DNA from: Costus lasius
Taxonomy: Eukaryota > Streptophyta > Magnoliopsida > Zingiberales > Costaceae
Length of the DNA: 64,000 bases
NCBI GenBank assembly: GCA_027563935.2
Contig: CM050447.1
Location: 16,694,001-16,758,000 of the forward strand
Direction of reading: 5' to 3'
The translations under genes were made by a program, and so were the position numbers. Positions 11,520 to 22,273 of this stretch are shown here, piece by piece. The notes under the pieces are model-generated. The model had not been told where the DNA came from. It searched no databases and worked only from the letters and a program-made list of their open reading frames with translations. Each line of letters begins with the position of its first letter. The first letter of the stretch is position 1.

Positions 11520-11908
11520 CGACTAGTCTAGACCGAGAGAGCATTGAATTCTTGATGGATAGAAAGAAGCTTAAGTTTGAGTTCAATTAAGAAACTAATT
11601 GTAACTCAAGATTTAGAAAAGAGATTAAGAGAGTATTAAGAGAGAATGATAAATTATTCCAAAGCTAGTTGGAAACTTGTGTGAAGAAATGAGAGGGTTG
11701 AGGGGTCAATTTATAGGGATGAATTGAGTGTATAATTACATATTTATACCCTATTTTTAATTATTAAAAGGGGCTAAAATGGTAATTTTATACCATAAAG
11801 ACAATTATATCCCTAATTTTTAAAATTTTTATAATTGTTATGAGGGCATTTAGGTAAAAATGCATGTTCATTCACGTGTCGTGCCGTGCCTGGCCCGGCC
11901 CCACGTCC

Positions 11909-12000
11909 GTGTCGTGCCTGGCCCGTCCCGCGTGCCGTGCCTGGCCCGTCCCGCGTGCCGTGCCTGGCCCGTCCCGCGTGCCATGCCTGGCCCGGGTCCA
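11909..12000. repeat. 23-bp tandem repeat in the hAT arm, four units (copy A)
   Basis: Four head-to-tail 23-bp units of the form gtgccgtgcctggcccg plus a variable end. The first three end tcccgc. The B copy has six units and its internal ones end gcctgc. Subterminal repeats of this sort are common transposase-binding regions in hAT elements. Confidence 0.85.
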
Positions 12001-12680
12001 TGTCGTGCTTGGCCCGGCCCATGTGCCGTGCCTAGCCCGGCACTCCTGTGGGCCGTGCCCGGCCCGGCCCACGGGCCACGAACCCTCAGCCCAGCCCGAC
12101 CCGAGCCGGGCCACGGGCCGCCCGTGGCCCGTTGACTTGGTCAACGGGCCGTGCGGGCCGCGGCCCGGCCCATTGGCCACCTCTATGTTGGGGTCCTTAA
12201 GAGGAGAACCACCAAATTGGTTTTGTTGCACCATAGAAAGAAGAGCAGATTTTATTTCGAAGTTATTGGCCTCAACAGCGGGCCTAGCATTTCCTAATTG
12301 AAAACCATAAGTGCAAGGAGTCGAGCAATCTTTCAATGTCCTATTGTTATAGTTGCTCCCCATTGGTTGTTGTACTCGATCATTGTTCACGTCAAGCTGA
12401 ATGTGCTCCATCTGATTTTCTCCATCTGGATGGTTCATGACTTCTTTCTTCAAAATTTGAATTTGCTTCCTTCTTATCCTAAAGGTGCGATCGATCTCTA
12501 GATCAATGTCAAAGAATGTACCTGCCCTAGAACTTCTTTGCATAAAACGATCAGTCAAGATTATAAAGTTCTAAGACAACGTGTAAATAAAGAGAAAAAA
12601 AAATAACAATGTTGTAAAGAAAAACTAACCTAAAGCCAAGTCTACCAATTCTCAGAAATATACTAATATCAACCGTTGTT

Positions 12681-12703
12681 CCCCAGCAACGGTGCCAAAA
12701 ACT
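12681..12703 (-). other. Primer-binding site of element Z (tRNA-Asp type)
   Basis: Minus strand immediately after the LTR: AGTTTTTGGCACCGTTGCTG, then GGG. It matches the TGGCGCCGTTGCCGGGG primer site of Tat/Athila elements (tRNA-Asp 3' end) with two transitions. The same site is at ~41060-41082 in copy B. Confidence 0.8.
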
Positions 12704-14202
12704 TGACATGACCGCAAGTGCAGGGTTATGTCGAAGTAATATAAAAGATGTCGAATCCCACAGGGAACAAGGTTGAGTACCAGAAAATCCGAGTCCTAAT
12801 AGCTAGGCGAATCGAAATTGGGTTTTGAAGACAAAAATCGAAAACAAGCAATTACAACTACGTTGGTAGAGGTCAAATATGAGAGAGATATCAGGGCTAC
12901 GGTTTTCACCACAATGATAATCTTAATCGCACAAGAAAGATATTAATTATTTGGTTTATTGGTTTTGCACAAGGAGTCTAGCCCTTGGGTACAAGGTGCC
13001 CCCTCTCGAGTGTACACCCCGGTGTTCGTCTTAGACCGACCTCCTACTCTCGCGGTGGATCGTTCTAAGATGAACCCAATGAGTTCTATGGTAGACTGTG
13101 AAATCCTCGAGCGAAGACCAAGCACTCTCGTGTCGAGGTCTCGCAAGTTTTATTAAGAAATTCCACCCTTACGATCCTTCTCTCGATATGAATCGTAACG
13201 GCTAACACGTGAAAATACTCGGCCAAGGTAAAATCACAAAATAAATACGTCAAAGTAAAATATGCTCACAATTCATTCCAAATAACGAAAATGGATACAA
13301 AGTTTGCGATCAAAATCATCAAAGGGCTTCAACCAAGCCCCGAAATAGGGTTTACACTACAATCATTATTGAAACGCTCAAAATCTCTCTTTTAATGAAA
13401 GGGAAAGTACAAAGAAACGAATCTAAGAGGAAGGAGACGATGAACCGAAGGAATCCTGAAGAAATCGTGATGATCTTGTGTCTCAATCTCCAAAAATCTC
13501 CAAAAATTGCCTCATCATCGTGTTCTTCCACCTGCGCCGCTTCCTTGCGTGATTTCTCGATAATTAGGGCAAGAAAATTAGGGCTTTCATATCCCATGCG
13601 TTCGCCTCTGAAAGAGCTTTCCATAGACACCTCACTTGCCAAATTCGGACTCCGAATGAGTGAGAAATCGTTGAAAAACCGAGTCAAGGTCGGACTCGCG
13701 CGTGCCCTGGGTCAGAATCACGGTGAACCCCGCTGGGTTCACCTGGCCGTGATTCATTCTGAGAGTTCGGGTGAAAGAAGCGCGATGAACCCCGCCGGGG
13801 TCACCTGGCCATGCTTTTCTCTGGACAATTTTTAGCCAAAGGGAATCCTAGTGAACCCCGCTGGGGTTCACCCGGCCGTGATGCTTTCTGTGAGTTTCAC
13901 TGGCTGGCGACTGGGATGGTGAACCCCGTGGGGTTCACCTAGCCGTGATTCTCAGGTAAACTCTAAATGAGCTCGAATTTGATGGGCGGCTTCGTTTTCA
14001 CACGAGAAATCGTCTCATGGCCTCAGAATCTTCAAAATATGTCGAAAAAGGGTGTTTTTACCTGAAATTGCATAAAGTACCAAAAAGTGAAGATTCCGAA
14101 GATATGAAGGAAATAAGGCTATAATGAGTATAAAAGTGTTAAAATAAGCCTAGATTTGACAAGAAATACAACGGAAAAACACTACCAAAATGCACTGCAT
14201 CA
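12704..14202 (-). repeat. Z 5' LTR (copy A, 1,499 bp)
   Basis: On the minus strand it begins TGATGCAGTGCATTTTGGT and ends CTTGCGGTCATGTCA, next to the primer-binding site. It is followed on the plus side by gcaat, the target-site duplication. It contains four palindromes related to the internal array, at 13722, 13784, 13850 and 13918. Confidence 0.88.
13722..13939. repeat. Palindrome array inside the Z LTR, four units (copy A)
   Basis: Units start at 13722, 13784, 13850 and 13918 (spacings 62, 66, 68). The last is perfect (ggtgaacccc-gt-ggggttcacc); the others have 9-bp arms or a mismatch. Each is followed by a form of tggccgtgat. The matching B array starts at 42101. Confidence 0.88.
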
Positions 14203-15552
14203 GCAATCATCCGTTGAGTGAATTCGGATCTGGATCCGGATCCTAGCGGCGCCCGATCCAATCCACCAACCCGCCGGCCCAGTTGGTTGCATAGGGGTCA
14301 CGCCCCAGTCGGATCAACCCTAAATCGATGCTTATCTGTTATCTTAGGGTCATCCGGTGGAACACCAGAGCGTGAATTCCCTAGGGTTTCCAGACCAATT
14401 TACTCCCCTAATCAGACCCTAACTTCCCCACTCAATTTTATCCCCAAATTACAAGGTCACTTGGAAAAACCCTAACCCTAATTTAGAAATCGAGACACCA
14501 AATTAGAAATCGAACCCTAATTCAAATCTTAGCTCGGTCAACACCCGAATCTTCACCCCAAATTGCGTTCGCTGATGTCAGCCGACGTCACCCTCTCAAA
14601 TCTGCCGCGCAAGTGAAGTTTCGGGATTGCTGACGTCACGCCTGACGTCAGCCCAAAATCGTCTCTGCCTGCCACTGTGAATTACTGTGTTGATTTTGAC
14701 GCGAGCGCCGGGCTTTGTCGCCTCCCTTACGCAAGCACCGCTTGCATTCGGTGTCTTGTCAGAGAAAGTACGCCGACATGGGAAGCCGCTCGCCCCGCCT
14801 TCAGCCTCTTCGCCGATCACCCGTCAGCCGCCTGCTGCCGGAAGCGTCGACGATAACAAAGAGAAAAAGACGCCACCGACCAGAGAAGAGACAGGGGAAG
14901 ATGAGAGGGAAACCTTCGCCGATTTATTCCTCTTCAAAACGGGTCACAAAACCCTCCACTCCTCTCGTCTCTTTTCCTCTCACCACTCGCCACGACCTTG
15001 CTCGCCGCCGGTTACAGAACTCTCGACGCTCTCTGGTCCTCGCCTCTAGATCTCTCTCTACTTCCAGCTTCCTCCTATCATGGTGGCGTTCCTTACTCTT
15101 ATAGAGGCGAGTTGCTGCCTCTCGCCATCAGATCCTCTACGGAATCGGTCGGCTTCCGAGATCTTTGCCAGCCGCCGCGTCCGCAGACCTCGTCGCCTCC
15201 TTCTCGCCGCTGCCGAAGCCTGTTGTCCGCATCTTCAGGAAGCTTCACTCCAGCACGCCGTCAGCTCCGCGAAGCTTGCGTCCGAAGCGGTCGCACGCAT
15301 CTCGACCCGTTCGCATCTAAGGACGCTGCTTGAAGAATGCCTCTCCGCCTTTCTCGCGCTATCTGCAGCCAGCGTCCAAAACGCTCGAGCCGCCTTCTGA
15401 ATCGAGAGAGGCTGGGTCAACATCGGGCGTTCACCACCCCAATTTATTGGGTTCGGACTTTGCTTCGGGCTTGGGCCAGGCTTGGATCAGCTCTGTCTCG
15501 CTTGCTAAGCCCACAGGGCCTTGGGCCGAACCGGCCTGACCCAGGCCTGACA
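14203..15552 (-). repeat. Right part of the X-type LTR, split by Z (copy A)
   Basis: The stretch is GC-rich without a credible gene. Its right end (tgaca at 15552, minus strand TGTCAGGCCTGGGTC) is preceded by a purine-rich tract AGCAGGGGAGAATTG, as at an LTR start. The first ~85 bp match the start of the Y LTR at 19328. Its left part is separated by the Z insertion and survives in copy C at 60392-61901, giving an LTR of about 2.85 kb if joined (inference). Confidence 0.6.
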
Positions 15553-15768
15553 ATTCTCCCCTGCTCTCGATGTCCGGCGCAGGCGGGCCACTCAACGCCG
15601 GCTGGTGAGCCACCGCTCTTGCTCGGCACAGTTAGCCTTGTAGGCTTCTTTTCAAATCTGTTCCCTCTTGCGTTGGAGTTTCTCATGGTTCGCAAGGAGC
15701 GTTGCTCTCACCTCCGCTTCTATCTCCTCTAAAGACTTCGGTGAAGCCTTTTTCTCCACCACTTGCTT

Positions 15769-16599
15769 TCACGTCTTTTCCTCCTGTGGAGATTTCGCGT
15801 TTTCGGAGCTCGTCTTCTGCTTGGCATTGCCTTTGCTAACCTCATCCTTCGGCTCTGCATCTGCGGGGGTCGGTGAAGTTTTGCTAGCGACCATTGAGGC
15901 AATGCGCATAACTCCTATGCGTGCCTCAACTGGTTCGTCATCCACCGCCGGTTTTTCTGCTTGCTCCCGATGCACAATTGCTGCAATTGCGTTCACCCGT
16001 TGTCGATCCGGACAATCGCGTATCCGGTGTGGTCCTTTGCACAAGAAGCAAGCAATCGGTCTTAGTTGACCCTGCACTCTCTCTACAGGTCGTTTCTGCT
16101 CCTGTCGTGCCGGCTGACCTCCGTTCCGCCGGGGAGAGAGCTTCTCTCTCTCTGGCGCTCTTGCTCTGGGTGGCGATGGTCGCTTCGGGGGCGACCTCTG
16201 TGCTCTCTGAAAGGTCATTCCCGAAGTTCTCTGATCCACGAGAGACTCGGCTATAACTGCGGCTGTTCTCCAGTCTTGCGGTGCATGTCGTCGGACCTCA
16301 GTCGCCGCCCATGGTTGGAGATTCTGGAGGAAGAAGTACCTCCTGTCTCCCTCCGCCATCTCAGGTAGCTCCAACATCAGTGCGGAGAATGCCCTAACAT
16401 ACTCCTGGATCGTCCCTGTGTGCTTTAGCCGATCCACCGCCTCTCGCGCCAGGTCTACCGAGTTTCCGGGAAGGAACTGCTGTCGCAGCTCCTCTCGGAA
16501 CACCTCCCATGTCCAACCAGCCACCTCTGATGTCAAATCAACTTTGCTCTTCCACCAAAGTTTTGCATCATCTGAGAGGTATGCTGTGCACACCCTCAC
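15769..16599 (-). pseudogene. Gypsy gag of element Y (copy A)
   Basis: An open frame of 276 codons. The retrotransposon gag domain has DDAKLWWKSKV, REELRQQFLPGN, RLKHTGTIQEYVRAFSALML and LQPWAATEVRR; a basic proline/arginine-rich linker and a zinc knuckle (CFLCKGPHRIRDC) follow. The frame is readable upstream to EQYFDANHVSDQEKV, close to the primer-binding site, so the gag N-terminus has been deleted. Codons after the stop still encode a helical tail (KSLEEIEAEVRATLL). No pol follows. Confidence 0.85.
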
Positions 16600-16711
16600 C
16601 TTTTCCTGGTCTGAAACATGGTTAGCATCAAAGTATTGTTCTGACCTGTGGGTTATGGGCCCACAGAAACTTATACCTTTGAACCTATACCTCTGATACC
16701 ATTAAAATTGT

Positions 16712-17185
16712 CACGCCCCGGCGAGAAGCCAGCTATTTCTAGCATAGGGTTCCCCAGGGAGATGACAATATTGATAGAAACCAAAGAACTACAATAATCC
16801 AATATCCTTTATTACAAAAAACAATCCAGATTTAACATCTACCATTTTATAACATAATTCTACAACATACTATTCAAGATGTATATAGCTCAACTGAAAT
16901 AAAACTAAAATTACTATCGCAACTCGGGCTGATATCTACTAACTACTCCACGCCCCGGCGAGAAGCCAGCTATTTCTAGCATAGGGTTCCCTAGAGAGAT
17001 GACAATATTGATAGGAACCAAAGAACAACAATAATCCAATATCCTTTATTAAAAAAAAACAATCCAGATTTAACATCTACCATTTTATAACACAATTCTA
17101 CAACATACTATTCAAGATGTACATAGCTCAACTGAAATAAAACTAAAATTACTATCGCAACTTGGCCTGATATCTGCTATCTACT
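16712..17185. repeat. 237-bp tandem duplication at the inner end of the Y LTR (copy A only)
   Basis: Units are 16712-16948 and 16949-17185, both starting cacgccccggcgagaagcc. The second is nearly identical to the single unit in copy B; the first, next to the primer-binding site, carries several private substitutions. Confidence 0.93.
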
Positions 17186-18922
17186 TTATCCCTCCCAGAA
17201 GCTAACTCTGTACTTGGAAGAGAAACAAAGGGAGTTAGCAGAATTGCTAAGTAGGAATCAACAAACATTGCATGAGCAACAGTGGAAACACTCTGAAAAG
17301 AGTGCGGCTCTTAAGTGAGATCTGTTGGCCAGCTTGATGATTTGAACGACTATCTTAAATAGCCCGGTGAATGTTGCGTCCAACATCTGACATCCGTAGT
17401 ATTGTCCCGAGGACAACTGGCGGTGCCCTAACCGGAAAACATATAGTCCGATACGCGCCGGAACTATAACAAACACATGGTGGCCACTGGAGAATAAATC
17501 ATCCAGTCCAGAGATCAATATATATCATGACTTTATTATCACAGATTTACAACGGTTCCACATACTCATGTGCCAATATCACAGATACACACTTGTTCAA
17601 CCATGCTCATAAGCCAATATATCAGATATCTCAAAACAAGTTTGTTAATCATTCATACAGAAACAGAATATGACCAAATAAACAAGATAATTGAGGTCAA
17701 TAGGAATTCAGAAACAAATCAAGCAGACGAAGCAATCAGATATCAGTGTCAATCAATTCTATCATATGCATCATATATCAAATCAAAGGATTAGGCAGCA
17801 AATCCTATAATTCTTGACACTGTAACAAAGGAGTAGGGTAAGATTTCTACCTCAAACGCTGTTATTCTGAATTCTTTTGAAAAGCCAATAACTCGTTTAT
17901 CAAACGGTACAAGCCGAATAATGGATCAGCCACTCTGTAACATGAATTTGTACATGAACTCTATTAATAATCATTCTAACTTGAAAACCAAGACTACCAA
18001 CATATAGAACATAACCCTATTAGAACTTAAATTACACAAAATATACAACTCATCTAAAGCTACATAGATTATCATTAGATAAGAAATTTCATAAGCTTTC
18101 CAATGGCTACCTGAACCGGCCCAGATTCGACCGCATTAGGGTCGAATCGGTCAAAATTCAAGAATTGGACCGAAATTGAAATTGAACCGTTCACCACTGT
18201 TGAACCGGTTCAACTCGATTTCAACATAGCCGACGGTTTATTTCCAAATAAACTGCCAAACCCTAAAATTGAACCTGGTCCAACCATTCGAACCGAGCCG
18301 CCCGATCGCCACCGTGCAAGGCTGCCGGACTCGCGTCCGCAACTTACTCCGGTGAGCTCCTGTGGGCGCGTCAAACGTCCGTCTGCCGCAAAACTTCGCC
18401 AGCACACTTCTGACGACGAGGCGAGGATCCACGACCAGCTGCAGCGAGCATTCGGCCCACGATCGAAGCACTCGAAACAGCGGAAGGTATCGACGGTGGC
18501 GCCGCCGCCGCCGATACATCAAACAATTCAGAAACTCCACGGAACTTTACTAAAACTTCAGGATCGAAGAAATACCTTGCTACGACGATGTATCGTAGCC
18601 CAGAACAGGGAAATTGTGTCAATGAAGGCGCTGGAAGGCTGGAACACGAGGCGGCGCCGCTTGAACTCCGGCGACTGGTTCGAGCGTTATTTCTCCTTTC
18701 TGGCGGCGCTTCGAGGCTCGAAGATGCTCAAGGGTACGATTCGCATCAATGAGAGCAGAAGCTCTCAAATATAGAGGTAAAACGCATCTGAGACGGAGAG
18801 AATGCAACGGCGACTAAATCGCCGAGATTCACGAGGAAGACGACGATTCGAATCGGTCCCCAAATTCAAAATTAAAATTGAATCAAAATAATCAAATCCG
18901 ATTTAGTATTTAACTCTCAAAC

Positions 18923-18985
18923 TGGCTCGGTGGTTAGCCGGAGTCATAATCGCTCGCGCGACCCGGGATCAAATACCTCCGGACG
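18923..18985 (+). other. tRNA-like Pol III box pair in the Y LTR (copy A)
   Basis: An A-box-like tggctcggtgg is followed ~45 bp later by a degenerate B box (gatcaaata). The copy B counterpart (47066-47128) keeps the consensus B box gatcgaatc. This resembles a tRNA-derived SINE head, but I see no folded tRNA and no clear 3' tail. Confidence 0.4.
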
Positions 18986-19328
18986 CGTTTTCGTTTTTAA
19001 AGGTTTTTAATTGAAATCGGAATTAACAAACTCGGTTGCGGTATAATAATAGAAATGCGCTGCTTTAAAACTCATGCGTGGCGGGTTCGAGCTCCCGCGA
19101 ACACGAATTAAGTTTTTGATATAAAACTTAATTTTTTAACCCTTTTAAAATTCTAAAAAATTTTCTAAAAATCATAAAAATTCTAAAATAAAAATTTCTG
19201 AATTTTCTGAAATAAAAATATTTTCTTAGGTTATAACAGCTATGGGCTTGGGCCAAGCTTGGATCAGCTCTGTCTCGCTTGCTAGGCCCACAGAGCCTTG
19301 GGCCGAACCGGCCTGACCCAGCCCGACA

Positions 19329-19774
19329 ATAGGTATGTGCTAGGCTGAATTTTGGGCGGCTCCAAAACATTTGGCCGGTAGGCCTAACAGTATGTGCAAT
19401 GGACACCTACATGAAATATGTTTACACTCTTGTGACAGTTTCTCTTGAGACCTGTGATAATGTATTCTTATTTCTTAGGATCACATTAAGAAAACCCTAA
19501 GCAGCTCTTGGGTTATTATAACAATAACAGTATGCATTGAATATAATTATAATATTGTAATGCAAACTCGAGTGAAGCAGACTGCAAATTTTATTAATTC
19601 AATAATAATACAAGTGGAGGTGACTGTATTACATGATCACACAAACAGTGGACAGTTCATCAAATTTAACATCTACAAACCTTTATATGCTTTAGAACAA
19701 AATATTATATCAGGAAATCAATATTAACTAATTAATTCATTGCAGTGCTGCGTGTATACAAAGTAACCAACAAA
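19329..19774. other. 3' flank of the DUF594 sequence (copy A)
   Basis: 446 bp, mostly AT-rich, between the Y LTR and the stop of the minus-strand DUF594 ORF. It probably includes the old 3' UTR. No further feature is seen; the B counterpart is 47472-47917. Confidence 0.5.
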
Positions 19775-20407
19775 TTAACCCTGGACGAGCAGTTTTGCCT
19801 TGTACCCGGCTTCAATCCGGTACTGCTCTGCTATGCCGATGTGCGCCATGAACAGCCACACGTGCGTCAGCAGCTCCCCGCCCTGGCTCAGCTGCTTCGC
19901 ATGCACCTCCGGGACGCAGTTGCCGGCGGCGTAGCACAGCATCTCCACCCACACGGCGCTGATCACCTCCCATTTCTTCTCCCGCTTCCCCTCGAACGAT
20001 TCATTTATTTTTTGCGCCAGCTTGCAGGCGTCGAACAGCACAGACTTGCTCCGGTCCTCCTTCACATATGTCGGATTGATCCACGCGTGCACCCCTATCA
20101 GCATCTCGCACGCCGCCTTCTCCTTTTCCTCCTTCAATTGCTCCGGAGAAATCAAATTCAGATCCTTCCTTTTCCTGATTTCCATCACCTTAGACCCGAT
20201 GGCGCGAAGCCTGCCCTTCCACCCTATCGAATTAGCTGACGCGCCTTTTTCCGCTGCTAATTTCAGAACTTTAGCGCTTATGTCGGTGTCCTTGTAATTC
20301 AAAAAATTCTTGGTATCTGAGCAGGTGTCCTGGAATCGGAGCTTCCCGATCCCCGCTGGCAGCATTGACGGTTTAAACACCACGAGAAACATCATGTACT
20401 CGGATAT
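19775..20407 (-). pseudogene. DUF594 C-terminal fragment, cut by retrotransposon W (copy A)
   Basis: Minus-strand codons read [32 protein letters not shown], then [19 protein letters not shown] and [17 protein letters not shown], the hallmark C-terminal DUF594 region of plant DUF4220 proteins (function unknown). The coding sequence is cut at 20407/20408 by the W LTR, and everything N-terminal is missing from this copy. Relative to copy B it has a nine-codon shortening and many amino-acid changes between about 20030 and 20350, while the last ~80 residues differ by one. Confidence 0.88.
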
Positions 20408-22180
20408 TGTCACGCCCCAAGACTATCCCAGCCTTAAGACGCGGCAAACAATGGACCTGCAAGGCTATACAGATCCAGGATACAAGTACAAGATAACAAC
20501 TGTCACGAATGATAAAGCCGCATAAATAAAATCATATATCAGACCGACGCAGCGGTCAAAGTCAACAATACACGAAGGGCCGCACAGTCCTGGCCCACAA
20601 ATCCCCACTGGTCCATGACCAGGCAAATACCACATCATCAACAAGAATCCTCGAAATATGATAATAACAGTAACATGTGTGTCACAATAGAAAATACAAC
20701 ACGAGATATGAAAGGTAATCTACCTATCTATCTATTGCGCACCAGAGGGAGCCGAGCCTGAACCTGGAGGCAAGGCAAGTGGAGTTAGCCGGGCGGCTAA
20801 GTAGGATTAACAAGTATATGGTGCATAAGAGTAAGGAGAATCCAATAATATTAAATAGACAGAAGTGCACTGTAAATAAATATAACGCGACTAAATAAAT
20901 ATAGAAAGAACTGCATGCAAGTGGAGTCTAAGCTGTGCCAATGTCCCGTAGGACGCGCACTCAAAGAGTGGTTCCTACCGCCAGCTACGGTAGAAACGGC
21001 TGTCCGTCGACAGTCCGCCGGTGTAGCGTCCTACACCCAGATCGCCCCGGAATGCCGAGTCACACGACACCCGACTGCGATCCATCCGGAGGCCAGTAGA
21101 TCATGGGCTCACAAATCCATAAACTGCATCCATGACTACTACCAGTGGCCAAATCAAGGTTCTCGGAAAGGTTGACTACCCCAGTCAGACCTATCCGTCC
21201 ATCCCCAATATCAACACAAGCTGGCTGTAGAGACAGCCAAAATATATATATGTACAGCATCTAAATAAGTTACCCGCGGCATCATGTACCAAAACATAAA
21301 ACCAGATAACATGCAAGCATCCAAGTGACTTAATAGAAGGAGACAGATCTCAATGGATTTATGAAGGTAATAATCGTATTCAATCAGCAAGAAGAGGGTG
21401 CCGCTATCTAAGCATGCGGTTTGGCACAGAACAAGGGTAGGGAGGTAAGAATCCTACCTGGAGACTGTAGGTCTGCGCTAGATCCAACCAATAAATATCC
21501 AATGTAACCCCGTGCGCGCCGCTCGGAGTTGCAGTCGCGGTCGCGGAGTTCGCCGGGAGTTCGCCGGAAAGATCGCCGGAACAGTAGCGCCGCCGCCGGA
21601 ACAGTAATCTCGGTGGCCGGTCGAAATTCCGGAAACGTCACGAGATAGCCGCCGGCGAGGGGAGTCCAGTCGTACCGCCGGTTTCTCGAGAGGAGGTCGG
21701 AGTCGCCGGGATCAAACGGAAAACCGCGTGCGGCGTCGTTCGCGGTTGTCGCCGGAGCTGGGGACGACGACGCCGGAAACCACTCCGAAATGGGGAGGAA
21801 GCGTCCGCCGGGGGTAGGGAAGCTCGCCGGTGCCGCCGGAGACGAGAATGGCGCCGGATCTAGGGTTCCGGTCGTCTCTCGTCGCCTGTGTTCGCGTGGA
21901 AGAGGAGGGAAGCTTCTGCCGCCGGTTCTGGTCGCCGGAGTTGTGATCGGAGGCGAGGAGGAGAATGCGGGAAGGAGATGCGTAGAGAGGAGGAGGAAGA
22001 TGGGTCGGTGAAGTGAGGAAGCGAGGAAGAAGGGGAAGAAATAGGGGAGGGAGAAGAAAGATGGGCCGAGTTCACGGGGAGAACAGGGAAGGAGAGAGAG
22101 AAAATAAAGGGAAAAGTGGGGAGCAGATGGGATGGGGCGTGCTGTCCTGTCCCATCAATCCCGAAATTTCGAACGTTACA
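20408..22180 (-). repeat. W 3' LTR (1,773 bp)
   Basis: On the plus strand it runs from tgtcacgccccaaga to gaacgttaca; on the minus strand TGTAACG...CGTGACA, the canonical TG...CA ends. A TTTGGGGACC tract lies just upstream as the likely polypurine tract. The first 306 bp match 27142-27447 with about one difference. The LTR has GC-rich stretches but no credible gene. Confidence 0.88.
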
Positions 22181-22273
22181 AATACTCACAACTTATAAGA
22201 ATTTGGTCCCCAAATTCAAAAGATAGAGACAAGTTATCCTTCACAAGGTAACGTTCGCATTAGATACGGTCGC

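Larger units (their letters stand above)
10390..12185. mobile_element. Non-autonomous hAT transposon with captured RING gene (copy A)
   Basis: The element starts tagaggtggtcatgggccg and ends ggccattggccacctcta, giving terminal inverted repeats of the hAT type. It is flanked on both sides by the 8-bp target-site duplication tgttgggg (10382-10389 and 12186-12193). Both arms are very GC-rich (ggcccgg/ccgggcc); the right arm holds a 23-bp tandem repeat, and the core is AT-rich. No transposase is present. It sits inside Z gag and contains a decayed RING-H2 gene. Length is 1,796 bp. Confidence 0.93.
8793..12558 (-). pseudogene. Athila-type gag, interrupted by a hAT transposon (copy A)
   Basis: The N-terminal part (12558 to 12186) runs from MTDRFMQRSSRAGTFF to GGSPLKDPN. 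Removing the hAT insertion (10390-12185) and one target duplication restores the frame: it continues MHLSIFLEYCDILKINGV, LRDRARAWLHTLPA, AELSQAFLSKYFPPSKT. A TGA at 10134-10136 follows SFMQKD, and the frame then resumes ESLYEAWERFKELQRMCPHH, GGALMNRRVEDAMNLLEDM, a CCHC knuckle (CEVCGVVGHAGADC), a proline/glutamine-rich region and an acidic tail ending at 8793. The retrotransposon gag domain is clear; the nonsense codon and the insertion make it non-functional. Confidence 0.88.
7290..14202 (-). mobile_element. Athila-like Ty3/Gypsy element Z, pol-less (copy A)
   Basis: Minus-strand order: 5' LTR (12704-14202), primer-binding site resembling tRNA-Asp (12681-12697), gag split by a hAT insertion (8793-12558), then, with no pol, a palindrome array (8233-8530) and an env/ORF1-like remnant. 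The downstream LTR is missing: at 7289/7290 the interior is joined directly to X gag. The 5-bp sequence gcaat that follows the LTR at 14203-14207 matches the gcaat left of the Z LTR in copy C, so both derive from one insertion. The missing pol points to a non-autonomous or deleted element. Confidence 0.82.
15553..19328 (-). mobile_element. Gag-only Ty3/Gypsy element Y (copy A)
   Basis: Minus-strand order: LTR (16709-19328), primer-binding site TGGTATCAGAGG (16690-16701, initiator tRNA-Met type), gag beginning within ~50 bp of it, a short tail, a purine-rich tract and the X-type LTR. There is no protease, reverse transcriptase or integrase, so the element is internally deleted on both sides of gag. 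Its downstream LTR is the X-type LTR, not a copy of its own. Confidence 0.8.
16709..19328 (-). repeat. Y LTR (copy A, 2,620 bp)
   Basis: On the plus strand it runs from tgtcacgccccggcg to cagcccgaca; on the minus strand it starts TGTCGGGCTGGG and ends GGGGCGTGACA. ORFs within it differ between copies and are not credible genes. Relative to copy B it has one extra 237-bp unit at its left end. Confidence 0.85.
1..20407. repeat. Tandem segmental duplication, copy A (left end outside window)
   Basis: Base 1 onward matches 28381 onward almost without change: offset 28380 through the Copia, hAT and Z regions, then 28143 after a 237-bp length difference near 16.7 kb. The same nested order of elements recurs in both. 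The copy ends at 20407, inside a DUF594-type coding sequence, where the W retrotransposon begins. Confidence 0.95.

Noticed and set aside
11860..12301. Long proline/alanine/arginine-rich frames on both strands in the hAT arm (also 40147-40681)
   Set aside because: They are translations of the GC-rich 23-bp repeats, open in several frames at once, and change between copies.
14687..15400. Several overlapping plus-strand frames of 100-140 codons (also 43067-43888)
   Set aside because: The region is a GC-rich LTR part bounded by LTR ends. Frames overlap one another, have no recognisable domain and break differently in A and B.
18352..18774. 140-codon plus-strand frame in copy A
   Set aside because: It lies inside the Y LTR, is interrupted in copy B by a single substitution and shows no known domain.
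18923..19108. A functional tRNA gene
   Set aside because: A-box and B-box-like motifs are present, but no cloverleaf with paired acceptor and anticodon arms could be drawn, and a second B-box-like site at 19082 is off consensus.
21790..22198. Short frames in the W 3' LTR near its start
   Set aside because: Arginine/glycine-rich low-complexity translation of purine-rich LTR sequence.
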